Assembly (NCBI GenBank): GCA_907163375.1
Contig: CAJQUW010002005.1
Location: 62,001-126,000 of the forward strand
Direction: 5' to 3'
DNA: 64,000 nucleotides
Origin: Prostheceraeus crozeri
Taxonomy: Eukaryota; Platyhelminthes; Polycladida; Euryleptidae
Shown: positions 22,543 to 34,621 of the stretch, piece by piece
Position numbering within the stretch: the first letter of the stretch is position 1
Layout of the letters: every line of letters begins with the position of its first letter
Position numbers and translations under genes: made by a program
Notes under the pieces: model-generated
What the model saw: only the letters and a program-made list of their open reading frames with translations
What the model was told of the DNA's origin: nothing
Databases searched by the model: none

Positions 22543-22564
22543 TGATCGTGTAAACCCCCCTTAA

Positions 22565-23821
22565 GATTGCTACATCTAGCAAAAGTCCATGACTTGCGAA
22601 GCATTCTTTGACAACCTACCCGAAAGCTGTCTATGGCTAGGTCGTGTTATCTCTCTGTTTGTAGCTAGGTTTATGATTAAGTTTCAATTGCTATTTTTAT
22701 GATGGAGGGAATCAATTTTCTATGATACTAATGATCAATTAGTGTGCGTCTTTAATTGTTTACTCTTGAGAAAATCTCAATCCAAGGACTTTTCTGCTAG
22801 ATATCAGCAGTTCAGACGGATATTCTGATCTTTGAAACGCTCATCATAATCGTTTTCAAAGTTGAAAGATCTCTATGTTTTAAACTCATTCACTTTTAGA
22901 TATAATTGTTGAATTGTTAAGTATAGATTCCACGTAGAGATTCAGCAATTACATACTATTCGGTTTAATAGTATTTGGTTACACTTGCAAACAATTCCCA
23001 CTTGTCATATCTATCATGTTTGTCAGTCGTATAACTGTGGGTGCAAGTGGATTGGAACACGCAGGGCTGTGACAACTTACAACGTTGCCATGAGACAAAC
23101 GGCTGCTACTGTGCGACAACATCGGTCAAGCAAGGCACTGCCAGAAATATCGTATTTCTTGATACTGAGAGAGAAATCTATGTAACTTAAAAGTGCAATC
23201 ATAAGCATAAAAATGACAAATTTCATTTTGAGTGATTAAATGACTACTAGATCATCACGCTTTAAAGTGTACCAAACTTGGAAGTACGTGGATCTACATA
23301 AACAAATTGTAAGACAACTGGAGCTATAGCTTAAGAATCGCCGTTTTATTGATGCTGGGCAACAATCTACAAATTAAAAAATAATAAGGAACTCGTGCGC
23401 GAATCTAGGGAGAAAACATCAGTAGCTCTCGGACTAATAACCATGATCAGATGGTGAGATAGGAAATAAAGTCGATAAAATCAGAAAAGATGATGTGAGA
23501 CATCAGAAATGCATCCATTATAACAAAGAAGCAAAAATTAAGTCTTCATGAAAAAGAAAGCTAAATTACTTAAAGTGGCATTATACTACAGTTCCTTTAT
23601 TTCTAAATTCCTGTGATGTATTCTGGAAGAAGCGTTGAATTTCGGAAAGGAAGCAAATGTAAAATTCTAATCGAATTGCAAAGAGCGTCCAATATGTCTT
23701 CATTATAATTGTGTTCACTTAAGTTAATTTTGCACATACAAAGATTATGGCATCTACACGCTGTTAGAGATACAACTTAAAAGTTTTTATCTAGTGAATG
23801 TGAGGACACACGTACGTGCGT
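22565..23821. other. Gene-free stretch
   Basis: AT-rich with no supported exon, repeat or RNA gene. The open frame at 22985-23185 looks accidental. Confidence 0.45.
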
Positions 23822-23829
23822 AACCCACT

Positions 23830-24692
23830 CAGGGATTGCACCGGTTCTAGATACGGATCCGGGATCCGGCTGAACCTGTTGTAGATATCCGGAGATCCGC
23901 CCGGATCCAGCGAAGACCGTTTGTTTTTTTCATTTTTGCGTTTTCATGTTTTGTTCATTTTAATTGTCATGTTACCGTTGTAGACTTGTGACCACTGCAC
24001 CCGCTTTACTAATCCACAACAAGGAATGAATGGACATTCATGACTTTCAAAGCTAATAACATAAAAAAGATCCATTGTGCTTCTCCAAACATGTGATATT
24101 GATCCGACTACCTTACACTCACAATGAACAATGGCTGTAATTATTAATAAGTCTAATAGTTGGATATGTGTGTATTAGTTGAATAAACACAAATAAAAGC
24201 AAGTTTGCTTTCATTTCTTTCTTTTAATTAAATACACTTGCTTATCGTTGTTGAAATTGTTTTTTTTGATTGGCAATCATGATAAATGTGAATTTAATTA
24301 ATTCAGAGATTCAGTTATCATGTCTTGAGAAAGAGTTCACATTTCTCTATGCTCAGTCTCAGATTGTATTACCGATACAATGTGATATATACCGAGATAC
24401 TTGTAATCATCCATTGATATTTAGTAATGATATTTTGTAAAAAAGGTAATAACAACTGAGAACCAGAGTGACAGCTGCAATTGGCGATAGTAAAATCCTA
24501 GGATTTCAATATCACTTCACTAGTATGTTTTTATGAAGTATGAAACGCATAATTTAAACTTAATCTCAGGAACCAGAATATTCAATTTTTATGATAATGA
24601 AAACGACTTGCATGCAGTTTTATCACTTTTGATCATAGGATCTGGAACCGGGATCCGGATGGTTGCAAAAACCCGGGTATTTGCAATCCCTG
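23830..24692. mobile_element. Non-autonomous hAT-type element with GGATCCGG subterminal repeats
   Basis: Ends CAGGGATTGCA and TGCAATCCCTG are exact complements. They are flanked by AACCCACT (23822-23829) and AATCCACT (24693-24700), an 8-bp duplication with one difference. Both ends carry copies of palindromic GGATCCGG-type words (about 23857-23908 and 24640-24660). The 0.86-kb interior has no transposase. CAGGG-type termini and 8-bp duplications are typical of hAT. Confidence 0.85.
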
Positions 24693-24750
24693 AATCCACT
24701 CTGCTACTTTCATCTGGGGAGCATCTCCGGTTGGGATGGTATCCCATAAG

Positions 24751-26398
24751 CAGAGTTGGAAAAGTCGGAATTGGAATTGGAATTGACGATATTTAAATCT
24801 ACTGGAATTGGAATTGGAATTGGAGTTGACCTTGATAAACCTCAATTCCACTTTTTCGATAGACCTGTGATAAATCTATTTGTACAAAAATTGAAATCAC
24901 AGTACTCGGTCGTTGTGTTAACTGCACGCAGAGATAAGAGAGAGATAGATCGACAGAGGTAGCTTTATTCTATAGTTGAATATAGTTGGTGTTTTCTGTG
25001 ACTTCTATGGGCCTACAGCCCCGGACAATGTTATTTTAGCGATTAAGCAGACAATGAAAAGACAATCATCTTTGTTCAATCTGTTATTTAGTTATTTATC
25101 AAGTAAGATAATTAATCAAAATATAACAATTGTTGAATTTAGCTCTTGATAGGATAAGCACAAAAATTGGAGATTAACTTAATTGTTGTACACACGAAAA
25201 ACAATTGGTTTGGAAAGAGATTGGCTTGGATTAACGGTGCATTAAAGGGCAGCAACCCTGTCAGTTCAAATCATAATATAGACAGTGTCAACAAATCATT
25301 CTAATAATTAATTATTCAATTACATGAACTATTATTCAACTTCCAATCACAACAATTAACAATATTAATTTTTAAGACTATAGTTATATAGATACGATAC
25401 GCAACGATAAAAGAAAAACTTTACACTTGCAGTTCACTTTCTTAATGTTAGATTCACTTCAATTCGATCGGACTCACTTATACCAAAATAATATCATAAA
25501 CATCAGTGTCACTTACACCGTCAATCTTCAATCGCGCTCGCTGATGTGTTGCCGTATACGCTGCTGTGTTGTTGTTCGCTGGCAGGCTGTTGTTGTTGTT
25601 ACTTCTGCAGTTACGCTACACCGCGAGAGCCCAGAGTTCTTCTAACTGCTACTGAAGATGTCGTATGTGTTGTTGTTGTGTCAATTTCTCATCGTTTCTA
25701 ATTTATACAAATTTTTGAGACTTGACGATAAAACCACTTTCTTTTGAAAATTGAAAGAGTTTCCTTTAATCCCTGCTCGTTAGTTTTCGACCCAACCACA
25801 TTTCGTTCTTATCACGGAATTTTTAATCTCCTTTTTTAACATGGACCATAAATCAGACTTCACGATATCATTTTTATTGTCGTTTTTTCTTTCATCAACA
25901 GTCACGTTATTCGCACACTGAATTTCTTTCTTCTGTCAGTTTATTAATAGATTTATTCGCATCTCATCTCTCTCTCTCTCTCTCAGCGTTTGATTCTTTG
26001 CTGAACGTTAACTTTCTTTTCTTTTTTCACGAGATAATCTCGTGAATATCTCGTTTACGAAACGAAAATGTCGTAGGCTGACCGGTTACATATATACATG
26101 TACACAAGAAATATGAACTATGAACATGAAAACGCACATAGGAACGACGCAGGAAACGGCACACAGGAACAACGAGGATAGGATAAGGGCACATGGGTTA
26201 GATTGAAACGAGGAAGCGTTAGATACATTAACATAAGACACTATACGCGACATGCAATTATCGGAATTGAATCTTATTATGGAATTGGAATTGAATTGAA
26301 CTGTTTCGACTGGAATTGGAGTTGGATTTGGAATTGAAATTTCTGCTCCGGAATTGGAATTGGAATTAAAAAATTTCAGTGGAATTTTTCCAGCTCTC
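24751..26398. mobile_element. Non-autonomous hAT-type element with GGAATTGG subterminal repeats
   Basis: The left end CAGAGTTGGAAAAGTC and the inverse right end GGAATTTTTCCAGCTCTC bracket 1.65 kb. Flanks are CCCATAAG (24743-24750) and TCCATAAG (26399-26406), an 8-bp duplication with one difference. Arrays of GGAATTGGAATTGG lie at 24770-24825 and 26290-26367. These repeats produce glycine/isoleucine and asparagine/serine-rich open frames that are not genes. A (TC)n run sits near 25966-25984. No transposase was recognised. Confidence 0.85.
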
Positions 26399-26406
26399 TC
26401 CATAAG

Positions 26407-27935
26407 CAAGATGGAGCGCGTGCCGAGTTTAAATTTCTGGAGACCAATGAACAGGGCATTTATGACGTAAGGGTGCTGCATTCAATGGACCAGTCGAATC
26501 AGCTTAGGGAAGGTTCGCAGTTTTATCAGCACCATGATAGCCAGAAGAAGAGCAATGCTTTGGAAGTGAATATGGCTGCATTGGCATCTTGTTGTTCAGG
26601 AGGAATGGGAAAAGAGGAATTTACAAATTATTGCTAATGAAGATCAATGAAAAGAAAAGTCATCAGCCACAAGTCATCTTCCATCTTCCATCGTCCATCA
26701 CGCCTTATGGAGAATGTTTCAAAAAAGGCGAGTGACATGGAAGATGGAAAACGCCTTATTCTGAGTGACAGCGGCCTTAAGCTCGCTGAGACGCATCGCG
26801 GATATCGGCCACTGGGATCCTTATTGATTTTGACTGTCTAAACCGGTCTTCTCCATTTGGCTGAGGCATTTGTCTTTTGTAGTTGACATGAGATGGCTCC
26901 TCTCGTGAATGGCAAATTCTGTTCTGGTATCGTCTTTGCCTTCGAAAACAGTTTCGGGCTATGTCATTGGATTGAGTATTTGGATAATGGGTTCAGCACT
27001 TTTGTAATAGAAATTAATATTCTTTTTTGATGGAATATATATTTCATTCAGCAGGTTTAGTATTTTTTTCAATTGAATTAATTTTTTGTGCATTAAAATG
27101 CATACATTTTGCAGTATTTTAATCTTTTTCATTATTTTACTAAAACTGATGCTTCATCGATGTCTCATTTGTCTGTCTTTTTGCAGTAATTGCCAGAGTT
27201 TTGGACGGCCGAATGATCAGGTGTGATTCTTGGAATCTATTATTGAAACTTCGCGAAATGTGGTTACTGCATTGCTTTTCTTTGAGTCTTAGCAATCACA
27301 TTCAAGCATTTTCTCCTAAGCTGTTTCTCTAGAGGATATTCCTTTCGGACATGAATGCATGAACTTATCCGTTTTATTGGATTAAAAAATACTTTCGTTT
27401 GTTTTTATTTGTACACAATAGCATATTTCTAGAAATATGTGTAGCATTGTAATTTCGAAACAAAGTGACAATGCAACAATAAATTGATTATTTCTATTGC
27501 AAAAATGCATTAACCTCCATTGCTTCAAAATTTTAATCCAATGAGGAATTATTAATTCCAATGCCGACAATGCAATTCCATTTTTGTCGATTCCATAAAA
27601 TATTGATTCCATTGTAAAGTATCAAATCCAATTATGCAAATATTGTATCAATGGAACAAAACAATAATTAGATTGAGAAAATGTGTGGAGAACTTTAGTA
27701 CTCAGTTCTCCTACCTTCGAACGCAATTCCCGCATCAAATCTTCTACACTTTGCAAGAAGAAATTCAATATTCTTCTATATGCGTAGGTTGATGCAAGTA
27801 AAGTATGCTTGCTCATACAATCCGTAGAAATGTCAACTACTTTATCAAGACTGTTGTTAACATAAACGTGATAGCTATAAAGAGATGCTATGATCAACGG
27901 TGGAGATGCGTGTATAGTCTACACCGATTATCCGG
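26407..27935. other. Gene-free stretch
   Basis: No supported exon. Minus-strand frames at 27382-27612 and 27622-27897, and the plus frame at 26647-26841, lack family resemblance and paired splice signals. Confidence 0.4.
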
Positions 27936-27939
27936 TGCT

Positions 27940-28145
27940 GTGGCCTTGTGGTAGCATTCGCTTCGCGTCCGGGAGACGTTCAAATATCGTCGGGTCAAAC
28001 CTAAGATTTCTGAAATGGGTTCAATCTGCATTCTTGCTGAACACTTGGAGAAAAAGAGTGAGAGAGGGGAAGTCGGCCATATGGAAGAAAGGATCCGTTA
28101 CGAATAAGGTTTATTTCATTGTTTCATTTTATATCCCAACATAAT
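27940..28145 (+). mobile_element. tRNA-derived SINE
   Basis: The head resembles a tRNA: an A-box-like TGGCCTTGTGGT near 27950 and a B-box-like GTTCAAATATC near 27988, spaced about as in pol III tRNA genes. A longer unique body follows (GGGTTCAATCTGCATTC and onward) and then a T-rich tail near 28110-28140. It does not fold as a full tRNA by eye. A short open frame across it (27890-28144) is not a gene. Confidence 0.6.
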
Positions 28146-29736
28146 TAAGTACGGAAATGTTTGAAAGGCAGTACAGTGCACTTGAATTAGGAGTCAAGGC
28201 AAACTTATATATAGCTCAAACTACACCAAAGTATCTTTCTGAAGTTGATAAGGAAAAGCCATGCAGCAGACTAATTAAACAATGCATGCACAGTTCAATG
28301 ACTTTGGAGCCTTTTGTCTAAGAACATGCGACATGTCATTAAAGCACAAGGACTACATATTTTGAAACTCATTTTTTATTTATTCGAATCGCACTTCGCA
28401 TTAATGATTATGTCTAGATTGCTTTCTGGAGTGTGTAATTCTGGAGAGTTGTGATGGGGCACGGGGCAGTATCCTTCAGTTCATTGTCACATGTGACGAT
28501 TATCGGAAATAATCGACATAAAAATTAATTAACAATTAAGCCGAACATTCATACAATAATAGCGGCAATTATATTTTGATTATTTATGTAATAACAGGGG
28601 TGAGCGGTCCGCAACTTTGGACTGTCACTCAATCGAGTTGTCGATTATAATTAATGGTAGAACAGTGAACATTGTGGATTTAGACCTAAGTCACTGTGCA
28701 GTAGGGAAGTACAGCAATGATCTCGTGCTTTTCAGAAAATACTAACATGACAAATCGAAATTCATCAAACTGCAATAATCATTGACGATATCAGAGAATT
28801 AGATAGCTGGTATTGTCGTCTGTTTGTCTAATAGGGAAGTTTCTTATCTTGTAATGCTGTTGAAAGGACACAGGCTGCTGTCATAAGTCATAACTAAAGA
28901 ACAATGCATAGCCAGCTAGTTCGACAATAAACATGAAATGTGAGCATTGTTTCAGTGACTGCAGTATCGAGGTACAAACGAGGTCAGTTCTCTTGGGAAG
29001 CTTGAGAATCTTTTTTAGTGCACCTGCTATCTTTTAAATTATGATCGGATGGACTAGCATCTTTGAAGAAATTTTGGGCTCAATGATCTGAATTCTTCGA
29101 ATCTTAACGAATCGTGTTGATCGAATCAATTGGAATGAATTCACACCACCCACGAGCGACTAGTGTATTATATCTTCTCCCTGATTAGTCAGCTCTTGGA
29201 TGCGCTATCCTCTTGTATTTGATTGTACTTCTAGGATGCCGATGCGCTTTAATAGCAGAATTCTGTGGACGATGAGACCAAGTTAAGACAAAAGGGTTGG
29301 AATAATATTCGCTTTATGGGATTGGATTGGAATTCTATGGGAATCTTGATTTTTTCTGTGAGAATGAGACGGAAAATTCCGTCCCATCGGCAAGCTTGCA
29401 GGAAATTCTTTTGAGATTGCATTTGTTACGTGCTGCGTTTAGGTGATTCAGTTAAAGTATATTGATTGTTCCATCCGTCAGATCGTAGTTGGATTGTGTG
29501 TACAATATCTGCTACACGAATGTCGTAAGGTGTAATCTCTTTCAACAATTTTCAGTTTCTTCTCTAAGCTGCTTCATTGCCAGTTCTAATCTTCTGCAGT
29601 CATAACTTTAAGTTGCAGCTTATTCAAATTGTGACCGTTCGTAAAATGAAAGTGCGTCATTACAAGTATTCATTTGACATCATTTGATCAAGCTTTCACT
29701 GCATTGACAGGGGGACAATCAACTGTAATTTCCAGG
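28146..29736. other. Region upstream of the STYXL1-like gene
   Basis: No recognised repeat or separate gene. Possible acceptor sites (TTCTGCAG near 29600, TTTCCAG at 29735) leave room for an upstream non-coding or coding exon of the next gene. Confidence 0.4.
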
Positions 29737-30363
29737 ATGCACAACTTACAGGCAGTACTCAACGCAAAGCGTCAAATTAAAGTCAACAGCAATCTGTCAT
29801 GGGGTCCAAGTGCTACAGAGAAGGAAGAAAATCAGAAGAGACTTCTCTCAGTACCCGATGACAATGAAGTGTCGTCTAGAAAACCAAAGCTAACTCGCCG
29901 ATTATCTTGGAGTTGGTCCAAGCTTCGTCGGACACAAAGTGCACGACAGGAGAGGAACAAGGACAGTTTAAAAAGTGGAAATAGCATACAAGACGACAAT
30001 TTAGCTGTTGCTGAGGTGAATACTGACTTCTGTGACATCAGTGATAATGAATCTGGTGGTCCAGTGTTCGATTCTGACCTAGACGATGATGTTTCTGTTG
30101 ATGATTTAGAACTACCGTGCGAAAGAAATAAAACAGAAATTGAAGAGCAGTTTCGACAGGCATTTGGGAAAGTTGATCCAAGAGAAGCAAAAAAGATTCA
30201 AGTGACACAGCTGTCAATGGCATGCATGCAACCATTTCGCTTGGATTTCATGGAAAAGAAAACAAAAAATATAATTGTGAAGCAGCAACACAAAATGGCT
30301 CAACGAAAATCAAAGTCCAGAGAAGTAGCATCAGGGAATGAAGATGCAGACAACAAAACCAAA
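29737..30363 (+). CDS. STYXL1: STYXL1-like gene, exon 1: serine-rich charged N-terminal extension
   Basis: Begins at ATG 29737 (MHNLQAVLNAKRQ), the first ATG in a frame open from about 29650. TTTCCAG|G directly before it could instead be an acceptor, so the true start may lie upstream. It reads 209 codons to a donor AAA|GTAAGA at 30363/30364. The region is disordered-looking: a basic arginine-rich stretch with two RRxS-type kinase-like sites (RRLSWS, RRTQS near residues 67-77), an acidic run (SDLDDDVSVDDLEL), then a lysine-rich helix. No domain is known to me. Linking it to the next exons rests on matching phase 0 and good splice sites. If the link is wrong it would be a separate gene ending at 30399. 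Confidence 0.6.
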
Positions 30364-31547
30364 GTAAGACAAGATGAAACTCATCAAAATTGCACATAAA
30401 CAGAGGGGCAACTTATCGTTCTGTTGCAGATATCATTGCTACATTATATCCTTTCGTAGAGCATACAGTAGGGTAGGCTTGGAATGAGGCCAAGGCCAGG
30501 TTCCAAGGAATGCTGATTCACTATCTGCAGTAGAATGTGTAATCTTTTTGAAGTTAAACTTAAAATCCATCTATATTTTGCTCATTGAATGCAAATACAT
30601 GATTCGGTACTTCTATTCTCCACCCTCCACATTTTCCAACTTTTCCAAATTCATGAAATTTCATCAAACTTAGTCACATTGGATTTAGAATGTGACTCAT
30701 CTTTCACTGAGTGACAGTACAACACCACTGAGAAGACTTACTTGAAGCCTGAGATGAGGTATTGGTCTCTTGGATTCTCAGTTAAAATGCAAGGTACAGT
30801 TGTGATCATGAACTTCGTGGTATTGTTGTCTACAGACCAATGACGAGCGCGCAGTTGTCTAATTCTGCGGCTGTAAATGTTCTACAAGTCAGATAGGAGG
30901 AATTTTACACACTCAACGCTTTTGCGTAGTGATACTGCCCTTAGGAGCAAGAGAAGATCGTTAATGATGCAACACTCCCGGGTGTCAACAACAGAAATGT
31001 GGGGGGAAAGAAAAGAAATAACCATGATTCAATATATTCAGTGTGAAATAAAAATTCATTTGCGCTTAGCTTTACTGCTTCGGTTCTCCCGAATGGAGCG
31101 TTGATGCCGCTTATGCGCCTTGAGGATACCGGTAGCTTGATGCCGGTCCGGTAACAAGAAAATGAGACAACTATGCCATCACCTATCCTTACTTAAATGC
31201 GGAATAATTCAGGGCAGACGTATTGCCGGAACTTTAAACTTCCTCACTATATTCTTTCTTTCCTATCTGATTACTCGTATCTGACCCCGTATCTATTACG
31301 CGCAGTTTTACGTTTAACAAACATTATGAGTTAAGAAACTCACTCAACATGTCCATCAACTATAAGAATAATACTCAACTATAAGAAAAGTCATCTGCTT
31401 AGTATCAGCAAATTGAAAACGATGCAATTTTGACTTCACCTCAGCAAACTCGTACTTTGACTCCATACCTTATAACTTGAAGATTTATTCGCTACTTGAT
31501 GCATACGGTATATGTACATGTACATGCAGCATACTTTGGTTTTTCAG
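30364..31547 (+). other. Intron 1 of the STYXL1-like gene
   Basis: GTAAGA donor and TTTTTCAG acceptor. No repeat family recognised inside. Confidence 0.5.
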
Positions 31548-31629
31548 AAATCTCAACCAAGTCGACGCTCTGAAAATTTAACAAGCGATGAAGAACCTCA
31601 TGTTCACGAAATTCCCGATTCAACATCAG
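31548..31629 (+). CDS. STYXL1: STYXL1-like gene, exon 2
   Basis: An 82-base exon between TTTTTCAG and ATCAG|GTAACC encodes KSQPSRRSENLTSDEEPH and onward. It is too short for an ordinary open-frame scan. It enters in phase 0 and leaves with one base, G, which completes a GAT codon at the start of exon 3. Both phases fit, which is the main reason for joining all three exons. The sequence continues the serine-rich, acidic character of exon 1 and carries another basic-serine site (SRRSEN). Confidence 0.65.
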
Positions 31630-32556
31630 GTAACCATGTGCTTTCAATACTAAGATATACTTGAGTAGCCTATATAATACTGAATATATGTTTTAGCCTG
31701 CCAAATTTTAGCGTTATTTGACTATCTTATACCTTCTATCTATTTTTATTTTCTTTTACAACATGACTAGATGTATATATAGTGTAAATGTTCGTAGGAA
31801 TAAGTTGAACACAAATCAAGTTGTTGTTTAATTTCCCTGACGACATATGGTTGCACGCCTACATTGCGATTTCTTTCTTAGAGATTTATTCTTTCTACAC
31901 AGATTCAAATTTCTGAGAATTTCAGAGCAGAACTCAATGTCTGCTCTGCTTTACAGTAAATGAGTTGACCAAATGGCGGCCGTAGTTTCCAAAGATCCTA
32001 AAGTCTCGAAAAACTGCAAGAGGATTAAATCTGTCGCGAGAAACCTTATCACGAAAATCAGACATTTCGTCATCCTTTGATAAATTAAGAACATGAATGA
32101 ATTTAAATGCTGCGATTATTGGCGTTCAGCGGTCGGTTTACAGTGGTAAATTGCAGCCGGTGTGAAGCGATGGCTAATGGGAATAGAAAAATGTCCTTAC
32201 ACTTCAATAATTCAAGAACAGCGTTCCTTGGCTGATGTAGACGCTGCGTTTCTCCTTACAGGAACTCGTCCCAATGGATCGGAATGACCCAAGCTAGCCG
32301 CGATTGTACTGTGCTTAAATTCAAGTCTAAGGACATCTTTCCAATGCGAACTGGCGATCGGCAGTCTTAATGATTGTCGAAGTAATTGATTATAATACAA
32401 TATAAAGAAAGGAGACCCCTCTGTACCTCACATAAACCAAACGTTAAGAGGCGCCACTGATCTTGAATATCATTATAGTTCATCATAAAACATTTGCTTT
32501 CATGCGTTGTGCACAGTTTTGGACAGACATATCTAACTGTAATTTTTCTTCTTCAG

Positions 32557-33629
32557 ATAACTTGGATATCAATGATCATCAAGAAATCCCAACAATAACA
32601 TTTCAATTTGCGGAAACACGTAATTCCGATTCATCTGACAAAGATTCAACTGATTCCAAAAAGTTGAATGATTATTCGAAAAAGAATGAAGAAACTTCGA
32701 ATCCTCAAGCTGAAGCTAGTTTAGATGATGGCGAATCAGAGCTTTTATATGAAAAATTGGACTTTGATGATGAAGGCTTGTTGAAACCATATGCGCTTCA
32801 TAATATTATAACTGATCCAAACCATCAAAGCGAGTGGGCATTGATCGATACAAGGACTTATGAAGAGTTTTGTAATGATCGAATTATCTCTTCTCAGCAT
32901 GTTGACAGCGTTAATCGCAATGGAAAGCTGCTTTCACTATTAAAGTATCAGACTGTTATTCTATATGACAATAATGGACGCTCATTTTCCTTGCTGGATA
33001 GTCCATTATCAATTTGTTATGATTCATTGAAGGATGGTTCGGAGGAGTCCAATACCAAGATATTTGTCTTAGCCGGCGGGTTTGAAAGCATCAAGAAGAA
33101 TGCGCTGCATCTTTCTTCAAAAGCTTTATCAGCGTTCAAAGAGCCTTTCAGCTATCCGTGTGCAATTACTGAGACTTTATTCTTCGGTTCAAATTTAAAT
33201 GCAAGTTTAGAGATGTCTCTGAGGTTGCTGAAAGTTACACACGTGATAACTTGTTGCAAACAAGCACGTTGTATCGCAGAATTACAAAGATTAAAGACTT
33301 TTAATTCTGTCTCTCTTTCTTCTCGCAATGCCGCTCAGCAAATTTTGAAAATGGTGAAAACGTTATCCAAGCTACTCAAAAGTGACTCAGAAAACAACAA
33401 TCAAGTTTGCGTTTTGACAGTTTGCAATCATACGAACGAGAGTTGTGGTGCCTTGATCGTAGCTTACTTAATGTTTATGCACAACATTGACGTAGATGAT
33501 GCTATGAAAATGTTCCGTCATTACCGCAAAACTTTTGTCCTGAATTCAACAAATATGAAGGCTTTGAAAAAATACGAACCGAGGCTCCAAGAGTTTAGCA
33601 ACAACCTGAAGGCCTTAGTGAACCTATGA
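32557..33629 (+). CDS. STYXL1: STYXL1-like gene, exon 3: rhodanese domain plus pseudophosphatase domain
   Basis: Encodes 356 residues after a TTCTTCTTCAG acceptor; the joined protein is 593 residues. The rhodanese/Cdc25-homology domain spans about residues 308-420 (WALIDTRTYEEF, then IFVLAGGFESI) and lacks a catalytic cysteine loop (ILYDNNGRS). A dual-specificity-phosphatase fold follows at about 435-580 (TETLFFGSNLNAS, THVITCC, SCGALIVAYLM). The signature loop reads VCNHTNESC: Cys526 is kept, but the preceding His is Val and the Arg six residues later is Ser532. No general-acid Asp loop is evident. This is the MK-STYX (STYXL1) architecture, a catalytically dead MAP-kinase-phosphatase relative thought to act as a binding scaffold. 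Vertebrate STYXL1 is near 310 residues, so the N-terminal extension is unusual. Confidence 0.78.
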
Positions 33630-33764
33630 CTTTTTGATTTCGACTGTAAATCGCGATATGCATTTATATGAATTATATATCTCACTATTGAATATTTTCC
33701 ATCTTTCAAATCTATAAAACGGAAACATTTGCAATGTGATCTCAAATAATTTGAAAATTAGCGC

Positions 33765-33770
33765 ATTAAA
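33765..33770 (+). terminator. Candidate polyadenylation signal for the STYXL1-like gene
   Basis: ATTAAA, a common variant hexamer, lies 136 bases after the stop codon. No transcript evidence. Confidence 0.35.
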
Positions 33771-34613
33771 AATTGTCTTCTCTTTTGTTTAAGACTTCCT
33801 AAAGTAATTTTGTTTTCTGGTTTTATATCACAATTTGATGGAATGAGTTTGGGGTGATTTTATTCCTACTTCTCTTTCGCTTTTTGTCATAATTAACTCG
33901 TCATATCATGCAATTAGCTTTATGCATGATAGATGTGTTTGCATCCTAGCCAATTTCCCCTGGGAAAGAGATCTACATGATACAATTCACTCCATTCAGA
34001 AAGTTTTTAACAAGAAAATGGATAACTACGACAACATACAGTATGGCATCCCAAAAGACATAGGGCCTAGCGCGATAGAAAGTCATAATAAATCACTCTC
34101 ACTGACGTATTTAAAAAGTATGATATTTCACCCAGAGAAAATATTGTCTCTGGTTTCACCCATCCATGTGGCATATTGTCTATGATTTTTCAATTGACTT
34201 AGGCCCTATACGACACATTCAATGAGATAGAAAAAAAATTCATTCAAAAAAAATGATTGAGAAAGCAGCTCTTCATTTTAGAAAAATAAGAGGAGAAAAC
34301 TTGACTAGACTCCGAAAGCATTCGCTGTGATTAAGTTAGTAGAACTAGAATGGACATGACTGGATATGTTGACGGTCATTTTAGACGCTCATTTAGCCAT
34401 AGATCTCGGTTCATGCTGCCACATCTTAAGAAGAAAAATAAAGAACTGAAACATGCAACAGTTGCAATTTCTTGCCGTAAAGCGATCCATTGTAAGTTGT
34501 TTTATGTAAATGACTTTACATTTAATAAAGAGAAATAAAATAACAATGAACATTTGCCAAGTACACTACAAATGTATGCACCTGCACCTAACCATTGTCT
34601 ACCACTGGTATGT
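33771..34613. other. Gene-free stretch
   Basis: AT-rich DNA between the STYXL1-like gene and a hAT-type element. No supported feature. Confidence 0.45.
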
Positions 34614-34621
34614 CTGCGACG

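Noticed and set aside
24533-24962. Glycine/isoleucine-rich open frames near 24.7 kb
   Set aside because: They are translations of the GGAATTGG subterminal repeats of a hAT-type element.
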